9,244 nt of DNA, taken from assembly GCA_005791685.1 (NCBI GenBank), contig SXVG01000073.1, positions 1 to 9,244 on the forward strand, written 5' to 3'. This DNA comes from Methylotenera sp. (lineage in GTDB: Bacteria > Pseudomonadota > Gammaproteobacteria > Burkholderiales > Methylophilaceae). Position 1 is the first letter of the stretch. Each line of letters opens with the position of its first letter. The notes beneath the pieces were generated by a model. The model had not been told where the DNA came from. It searched no databases and saw only the letters and a list, made by a program, of their open reading frames with translations. Positions 4,431-9,244 of the stretch are shown here, piece after piece. Both the position numbers and the translations under genes were made by a program.

Positions 4431-6281
4431 CTACCTTTTATTGTCCGCTTCACTTTCTAAGGCTCTTTTTAAAGCCTGCATGGGCAGATAGCGCTGGTAA
4501 TTAGCCAGCTCATCACTTTCTAAACTGGCATGGCGTATCACCGTGGGGCGCAAAAAAATCACCAATTCGGTTTTACGGCTAGCGTCGTTATGGCCGGTAA
4601 ACACTTTGCCTATGACGGGTAACTTAGATAAACCGGGGACTTTATCGCTATTATTAAGCGTTTCATCTTGCATTAAACCGCCCAATACCGCGGTGTTGCC
4701 ACTGACAATTTGCAACATGGACTCCATTTCACGCACCTGTATGATGGGTATCTGACTCTCCAGCCCAGGGGTGGGGTCATTGGCCAGACCAACCACGCGC
4801 GACACCGTCGGCCTGACGTTGAGGTTGACTAGGCCACTGTGATTAATTTGCGGGGTCACCGTCATCACCACGCCAACTGGCACGGTATGAGCGGTTGATG
4901 TATAGGTGGTGACCGCTTGACTGCCACTGCTACCGGCGACCGTATCGGATTTAACGGTGAAATAAACTAAGTTATCCACCACTTTGAGTACCGCCGTTTG
5001 ATTGTTCAACACCATCAACTTAGGGCTGGATAGCACGGCTGTTTTACCGAACTGCTCGAGCAAATTGATGGAAGCGGCGATGTTGCCAAACATGCTGTTG
5101 GTGTTGGTATAGGCCGCGACAAACCCTGCCGCCGGCTTCACCCCAAACGCATTGGCACTGGTGGTGGGCAAACCCGTCACCCCATTGACGGTGACTTGTG
5201 CACCCAATTGCTGCCCCAAAGAAAGCCCGCCCGTTGTGCCGGCTATTTTTGCCCAGTCTATGCCGGCTTGATAGCTGTCATTTAATCGCACTTCAACGAT
5301 GGTTGCTTCTATCAACACTTGGCGCCTAATGCTGGCCATCACGCGGTCTAAAAATTCCTGCACTTTTTCATGCTGTTTATTGGTCGCGCGCACATTGACT
5401 ATGCCGGCCTCACGGTTAACGATGACCACGCCGGCAAACAAGGTTTTGTATTCGTTTTTTGCCTCGTCTTTTTCTTTTGCCAGCGCCGCATTATTGACTT
5501 CTTTGTCGGCTTTCTTGGCCGTCGTTTTAGGGTTATTTTTTTGACTCGTTAGCGGCAAGCTATTACTGCGACTAACGATTACCTCTTTATCCGTCTCCGC
5601 TAAAATGTCTTTGATGTTCTTCTCCAGCGTCTCCCAAAAGTGGCTTTTTGATTCACTGCTGATGGCGGTGCGCGAACTATTGCTGCCGGCACTGCCCGTT
5701 GTCGCCCCATCCAAGGCGCCCTGTCCGGTACCGGCTATTTCGGCCGCTGCACCAATAAAGCCGACGGTATCGCGTGACAAGTTAACGTAATCCACCGCGT
5801 AGCTACGCAACACAGGTTGATCGGGACCAATGGTTAAAACATTACCCGATACCTGATAGCTTAAATCCACCTGCTTGGCTAAGCGCTCTAAAATAGCCGG
5901 CAAGGTTTGTTCCACGGCATTTAAGGTGACATGGCCTTTAATGGACGGATGAATATCCACATTCAACTTGCTATCGCGAGCAATGGCAAACAACACCTCT
6001 TTAACCGGCGTGTCGTACACCACGATGTTATAAGTGGGCTCTTGCGCCTTGGCTTCCGGTGGCGGTAAATAAGGATGATTAATCAGCGGTTTGGGAATGG
6101 TCGCGCTTGGCTTAGCCAAAGCGGGCGACGCATCGTCTGGGCTTGAGGCTTGATTGCTAGCCGTGCTTTGGCCATCAATGTGGCCTGCCGACGCTTGAAT
6201 TTTAGAGGTGTGAGCACAGGACGACACGGCAGAAACAAGCACCATGTCCAGCAGCAGTAATCGTATCGTGTTATTTTTCAC
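4431..6281 (-). CDS. mshL: MshL-type type IV pilus secretin (outer-membrane lipoprotein)
   Basis: A 616-residue outer-membrane secretin through which MSHA pili exit. It begins with a lipoprotein signal peptide (lipobox VSSC, cleavage before C22), then a Pro-rich spacer. A secretin and TonB short N-terminal type domain follows (about 82-152, TPVKEVLFAIARDSKLNVDI). Next are an N1-like region interrupted by a Ser/Lys/Asn-rich linker (about 190-277) and the secretin core (about 322-583). The core carries RQVLIEATIVEV (320-331) and the secretin signature VPGLSKLPVIGKVF (548-561). The start is GTG (6279-6281), with GGGAG (6292-6296) ten bases upstream. An in-frame TAA lies six codons before this GTG with no start codon in between, so no longer form exists. 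It heads the - strand operon with mshN. The combination of lipobox, domain order and neighbour favours MshL over PilQ. Confidence 0.88.
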   Translation of the reverse strand: MKNNTIRLLLLDMVLVSAVSSCAHTSKIQASAGHIDGQSTASNQASSPDDASPALAKPSATIPKPLINHPYLPPPEAKAQEPTYNIVVYDTPVKEVLFAIARDSKLNVDIHPSIKGHVTLNAVEQTLPAILERLAKQVDLSYQVSGNVLTIGPDQPVLRSYAVDYVNLSRDTVGFIGAAAEIAGTGQGALDGATTGSAGSNSSRTAISSESKSHFWETLEKNIKDILAETDKEVIVSRSNSLPLTSQKNNPKTTAKKADKEVNNAALAKEKDEAKNEYKTLFAGVVIVNREAGIVNVRATNKQHEKVQEFLDRVMASIRRQVLIEATIVEVRLNDSYQAGIDWAKIAGTTGGLSLGQQLGAQVTVNGVTGLPTTSANAFGVKPAAGFVAAYTNTNSMFGNIAASINLLEQFGKTAVLSSPKLMVLNNQTAVLKVVDNLVYFTVKSDTVAGSSGSQAVTTYTSTAHTVPVGVVMTVTPQINHSGLVNLNVRPTVSRVVGLANDPTPGLESQIPIIQVREMESMLQIVSGNTAVLGGLMQDETLNNSDKVPGLSKLPVIGKVFTGHNDASRKTELVIFLRPTVIRHASLESDELANYQRYLPMQALKRALESEADNKR

Positions 6282-6291
6282 GGAGGATGTA

Positions 6292-6296
6292 CTCCC
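6292..6296 (-). promoter_or_regulatory. Ribosome binding site deciding the GTG start of mshL
   Basis: GGGAG on the - strand lies ten bases before GTG at 6279-6281. The in-frame TAA and the absence of an ATG support this start. No strong promoter is visible in the 230 bases up to the BFD-like gene; TTGTAA and TAAATA with 17 bases between them are too weak to call. Confidence 0.5.
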
Positions 6297-6425
6297 AACT
6301 TATTGCCAACCTTGCAAGCAAGCAGCGTTGCATCAGGTCGTTCATTCTGCGCTTTGGCCTATAAAAAGCAAGCGATATTTACTAAAAAAGCCAAGTATTT
6401 ACAATGAGTTAGATTTGACTGACTG

Positions 6426-6475
6426 GGCCTTAAAAAAACCACCGTGGGCGTTGATGCGCCATGGGATTGAAGGCC
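6426..6475 (-). terminator. Possible terminator or attenuator between the BFD-like gene and mshL
   Basis: Read on the - strand, a GGCG/CGCC stem with a 6-base loop (6447-6460) is followed after eight bases by seven Ts (6438-6432). An outer inverted repeat, GGCCTT (6426-6431) and AAGGCC (6470-6475), encloses the whole. The gap between the stem and the T-run is longer than in classical intrinsic terminators. It may end the BFD-like transcript or control read-through into mshL. Confidence 0.3.
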
Positions 6476-6511
6476 ATTAAGCGATAAAATATAGCGCCAG
6501 GATAGGCAGGA

Positions 6512-6721
6512 TTAAGGTTGATTATGTTGTTGCGCAATGAGCGCTTGTAGAAATTGTGCGATATCCCATTCACAACCACCGCAACCGCTTAAAGCACCGC
6601 TGCGTTGTGAAATGGCCTCCACGTCTAAGCCTTGTTTAAACAGCGCTTCAATGTAGGCGCGGGTGGTGCCACTGCACTGGCATAGCACTTCGTCCGCAAT
6701 AAGGGTAGGCTGGCTACTCAT
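6512..6721 (-). CDS. BFD-like [2Fe-2S]-binding protein
   Basis: A 69-residue protein with the BFD-like [2Fe-2S] domain known from bacterioferritin-associated ferredoxin and from NifU and nitrite reductase segments. The ligands are C14-x-C16 and C47-x2-C50, with 30 residues between, close to the spacing in Bfd. The helical region between them (AYIEALFKQGLDVEAISQRSGA) and the SGCGGC loop fit the fold. In E. coli, Bfd delivers electrons to bacterioferritin to release iron. No bacterioferritin gene is visible here, so the partner is unknown. The - strand gene is divergent from the OsmC-YcaO fusion and lies 230 bases upstream of mshL. A perfect TATAAT lies upstream of its start on the - strand (6758-6753), overlapped by a small palindrome. 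Assignment to the domain family is firm; the gene name bfd is not certain. Confidence 0.85.
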   Translation of the reverse strand: MSSQPTLIADEVLCQCSGTTRAYIEALFKQGLDVEAISQRSGALSGCGGCEWDIAQFLQALIAQQHNQP

Positions 6722-6742
6722 GGTGATTGTTTCGCTAAGCTA

Positions 6743-6758
6743 AATGCCTTGCATTATA
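6743..6758 (-). promoter_or_regulatory. Promoter -10 and overlapping palindrome of the BFD-like gene
   Basis: On the - strand, TATAAT (6758-6753) matches the -10 consensus exactly. A convincing -35 is not seen at the usual distance, which suggests dependence on an activator. Partly overlapping it, AATGC (6743-6747) and GCATT (6751-6755) form an inverted repeat with a 3-base spacer around the expected transcription start. It is a candidate operator. It does not match the consensus Fur box I know. Confidence 0.4.
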
Positions 6759-6961
6759 AAGCCTGGATTTTTAATCGATCTAATACCCAGCACAAATAAA
6801 GCAAAAAATCCCCCGCGTGCGGCTTAAGAAATGTTGGGGCGCCCAAGAGGACTGGACACAGCAGAGAAATGATCCGGTTTTGTTAATGCCACACACGGCA
6901 TCGGCGTTGTGAGGGATAATAGCGCCCTCATCACTCTTGCACCATTTTTGGAATTATCGCC

Positions 6962-9220
6962 ATGGAAATTAAGGTCAACTTTCTCGATAAGCTACGTCTT
7001 GAAGCCAAGTTCGATGACTTCACGGTGATAGCCGACCAGCCTATCCGATATAAAGGCGATGGCTCGGCCCCCGGCCCCTTTGATTATTTTCTGGCTTCAT
7101 CGGCCTTGTGTGCGGCTTATTTTGTGAAGTTGTACTGCAACACGCGCAATATCCCTACCGAAAATATCCGCCTGTCACAAAATAATATTGTGGATCCGGA
7201 AAACCGTTACCAGCAGATTTTCAAGATTCAGGTCGAATTGCCAGCGGACATTTCTGAACATGACCGCCAGGGCATCTTGCGCGCCATCGATCGCTGTACG
7301 GTCAAGAAAGTGGTGCAAGCCGGGCCCGAGTTTATTATTGAAGAAGTGGCCAATCTGGATGCCGATGCGCAGGCCTTGCTGACGATGAACCCGACGGCTG
7401 ACGCGCTTACCTACATTGCCGGCAAAGATTTGCCCTTGGAACAAACCATCGCCAACATGGCTAGCGTGTTGGCTGGCCTTGGCATCAAGATTGAAATCGC
7501 TTCCTGGCGCAATCTCATACCCAATGTGTGGTCCTTGCATATCCGTGACGCGCACTCGCCCATGTGTTTTACCAATGGCAAAGGGTCAAGCAAACAAAGT
7601 GCACTGGCCTCAGCCTTGGGCGAGTATATCGAGCGACTAAGCAACAACCATTTCTATGCCGGCGCCTACTGGGGCGAGGACATCGCTAACGCCGCATTTG
7701 TGCATTACCCGAACGAGCGCTGGTTCAAGCCTGGCCGTAAAGATGCGCTGCCGATTGAGATTTTGGATGATTACTGTCGGCAAATTTACAATCCCGATGG
7801 CGATTTGCGTGGATCAAATCTGGTCGACACCAATTCTGGCAATGCGCAGCGCGGTATCTGTTCGCTACCTTATGTGCGTCAGTCGGACGGCGAGGTCGTG
7901 TATTTTCCGTCCAACTTGATCGAGAACCTTTACGTCAGCAATGGCATGAGTGCCGGCAACACACTGCTCGAAGCGCAGGTGCAATGCCTGTCGGAGATTT
8001 TCGAACGGGCGGTCAAACGCGAAATTATCGAAGGAGAAATCGCTCTGCCGGATGTGCCGCAAGCCGTGCTGGCGAAATACCCTGGCATAGTGGCCGGCAT
8101 TCAAACCTTAGAAGAGCAAGGCTTTCCGGTGCTGGTAAAAGATGCATCGCTGGGTGGGGTTTATCCAGTGATGTGCGTCACCTTGATGAATCCGCGTACG
8201 GGTGGGGTGTTTGCCTCATTCGGCGCGCACCCAAGCCTAGAGGTGGCGCTGGAACGGAGTCTAACGGAATTGCTGCAGGGACGCAGTTTAGAAGGCCTGA
8301 ACGACTTACCTCAGCCCAGCTTTGTCAGTGAGGCCGTGACCGAACCCAATAACTTCGTTGAACACTTCATTGATTCCAGCGGCATTGTGTCCTGGCGCTT
8401 TTTCAGCGCCCAATCCGATTACGATTTTGTTGAATGGGATTTCTCTGGCCAGGGTGAAGACTCCAATGCCGAGGAAGCAGCCACCTTGTTTGGCATTCTC
8501 GAAACCATGGGCAAAGAAGCTTACGTGGCGGTGTATGACCAGCTAGGCGCAACGGCTTGCCGGATCTTGGTGCCGGGCTATTCGGAAATTTATCCTATCG
8601 AGGATCTGGTCTGGGATAACACCAACAAAGCGCTGTTGTTCCGAGACGATATTTTGAACCTACATGGCCTGGACGATGCCGGCCTAGAAGCGTTGCTTGA
8701 GCGTTTGGAGAACAATGAGCTGGATGAGTACGGCGACATCGCCACCTTGATAGGCATCGAATTTGACGACAATACCGACTGGGGCCAACTCACCGTTCTG
8801 GAGTTGAAGCTGCTGATACATCTCGCCTTGCAGCAATTCGATCAAGCGCATGAGCTGGTTGGGGCTTTTCTGCAGTATAACGACAACACGGTCGAGCGCG
8901 GCTTGTTTTACCAAGCCTTAAATGTGGTGCTGGAGGTGTTACTAGATGACGAGCTGGAACTCGACGACTACACCGTCAACTTCCGCCGGATGTTTGGCCA
9001 GGCCAGGATGGAGGCGGTAATGGGCTCAGTGGAGGGCAGCGTACGCTTCTTCGGCTTGACACCCACCAGCATAAAACTGGAAGGGCTAGACCGGCACCAA
9101 TGCTTAATCGACAGCTACCGGAAATTGCATGCAGCGCGCGCCAAGCACCAGAACGCTTACGAAATGTTGCCATCTGCTTCTCCAAAAAGGACAAGAGAAG
9201 GACAAACAGTAAAAACTTAA
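6962..9220 (+). CDS. OsmC-YcaO fusion protein (possible RimO accessory type)
   Basis: A 752-residue cytoplasmic fusion. Residues 1-145 are an OsmC/Ohr-like domain with both redox cysteines in place: C50 (in SALCAAYF) and C112 (in DRCTVKK). Such domains reduce peroxides with thiols. From about 160 to 570 comes a YcaO domain with its ATP-binding blocks: GKGSSKQSALASALGEYIER (206-225, E221 and E224), QVQCLSEIFERAVK (339-352, E345 and E348), and LLQGRSLEGL (437-446). Residues 570-730 form a helical, acidic, TPR-like region. There is no Pro-rich PxPxP end as in azoline-forming YcaO enzymes. This favours the E. coli YcaO type, which aids RimO-dependent methylthiolation of ribosomal protein S12, over peptide natural-product synthesis. 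E. coli YcaO lacks the OsmC part. A weak ribosome site (GGAA, eight bases before ATG) supports the start. A basic tail (742-752) ends the protein. Domains are clear; the reaction is inferred. Confidence 0.88.
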   Translation: MEIKVNFLDKLRLEAKFDDFTVIADQPIRYKGDGSAPGPFDYFLASSALCAAYFVKLYCNTRNIPTENIRLSQNNIVDPENRYQQIFKIQVELPADISEHDRQGILRAIDRCTVKKVVQAGPEFIIEEVANLDADAQALLTMNPTADALTYIAGKDLPLEQTIANMASVLAGLGIKIEIASWRNLIPNVWSLHIRDAHSPMCFTNGKGSSKQSALASALGEYIERLSNNHFYAGAYWGEDIANAAFVHYPNERWFKPGRKDALPIEILDDYCRQIYNPDGDLRGSNLVDTNSGNAQRGICSLPYVRQSDGEVVYFPSNLIENLYVSNGMSAGNTLLEAQVQCLSEIFERAVKREIIEGEIALPDVPQAVLAKYPGIVAGIQTLEEQGFPVLVKDASLGGVYPVMCVTLMNPRTGGVFASFGAHPSLEVALERSLTELLQGRSLEGLNDLPQPSFVSEAVTEPNNFVEHFIDSSGIVSWRFFSAQSDYDFVEWDFSGQGEDSNAEEAATLFGILETMGKEAYVAVYDQLGATACRILVPGYSEIYPIEDLVWDNTNKALLFRDDILNLHGLDDAGLEALLERLENNELDEYGDIATLIGIEFDDNTDWGQLTVLELKLLIHLALQQFDQAHELVGAFLQYNDNTVERGLFYQALNVVLEVLLDDELELDDYTVNFRRMFGQARMEAVMGSVEGSVRFFGLTPTSIKLEGLDRHQCLIDSYRKLHAARAKHQNAYEMLPSASPKRTREGQTVKT

Positions 9221-9232
9221 GGAGTATTTGGG

Positions 9233-9244
9233 GTGGCTGATGGG
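9233..9244 (+). CDS. Possible start of a downstream gene (truncated by window end)
   Basis: AAGGAG (9219-9224) overlaps the stop of the OsmC-YcaO gene and lies eight bases before GTG at 9233-9235, which would begin Met-Ala-Asp-Gly. Only four codons are inside the window, so neither identity nor reality can be checked. If real, the gene is co-transcribed with the fusion gene. An ATG at 9240-9242 is another possible start. Confidence 0.3.

Noticed and set aside
6271..6345. 24-codon minus-strand upstream frame overlapping the mshL start
   Set aside because: It overlaps mshL by 11 bases, which could suggest coupling, but its ATG has no Shine-Dalgarno sequence and the frame is short enough to arise by chance.
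6244..6480. Plus-strand open frame of 78 codons across the mshL start
   Set aside because: It overlaps the 5' end of mshL in antisense, has no ribosome binding site, and its product has no recognisable pattern.
6882..6961. Riboswitch before the OsmC-YcaO gene
   Set aside because: Only small stems are present and no conserved riboswitch core could be recognised.
7175..7555. Minus-strand 126-codon frame within the OsmC-YcaO gene
   Set aside because: It is fully antisense to a well-supported coding region and shows no domain or ribosome site.
6962..9220. RiPP biosynthesis cluster based on the YcaO domain
   Set aside because: No precursor peptide, E1-like partner, dehydrogenase or transporter gene is visible, and the C-terminus lacks the Pro-rich end of azoline-forming YcaO enzymes.

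Overview
The window looks like chromosomal DNA of a gammaproteobacterium, perhaps a methanotroph-like one. The evidence is an MSHA-type pilus gene pair, a hemerythrin, and an OsmC-YcaO fusion. No phylogenetic marker is present, so the assignment is an inference of low confidence. There are no rRNA or tRNA genes, CRISPR arrays or insertion sequences.

Positions 1-2158 form an AT-rich accessory block on the + strand. It holds an AbiE-type (type IV) toxin-antitoxin operon: AbiEi antitoxin/repressor, AbiEii nucleotidyltransferase toxin, and a tightly linked DUF3024 gene. The 144 bases before it are about 23% GC and carry three nested inverted repeats built from the same TAAAC/GTTTA half-sites, one centred on the antitoxin start codon. 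They look like autoregulatory operators.

Positions 2159-2577 hold a promoter, an apparently structured leader of about 109 nt with a 12-bp hairpin, and a small winged-helix protein gene.

Positions 2586-6281 run on the - strand and read, in transcription order: mshL (lipoprotein secretin, GTG start), mshN (TPR protein), a small C2HC zinc-finger-like protein, and a hemerythrin with a cysteine-bearing insert. The mshL and mshN pair is separated from the usual neighbours (mshM ATPase, mshE, mshG), none of which lies in the window. Upstream, also on the - strand, is a BFD-like [2Fe-2S] protein (6512-6721).

From 6962 rightwards on the + strand, divergent from the BFD-like gene, is a 752-residue fusion of an OsmC peroxiredoxin-like domain to a YcaO ATP-grasp-like domain with a helical C-terminal region. 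A GTG start with a good ribosome binding site follows its stop and suggests another gene running off the window.

The most interesting points are the operator array and possible leaderless start of the abiE operon, the DUF3024 partner, the structured leader before the winged-helix gene, the small C2HC protein beside a hemerythrin, and the OsmC-YcaO fusion facing a [2Fe-2S] protein across a shared intergenic region.
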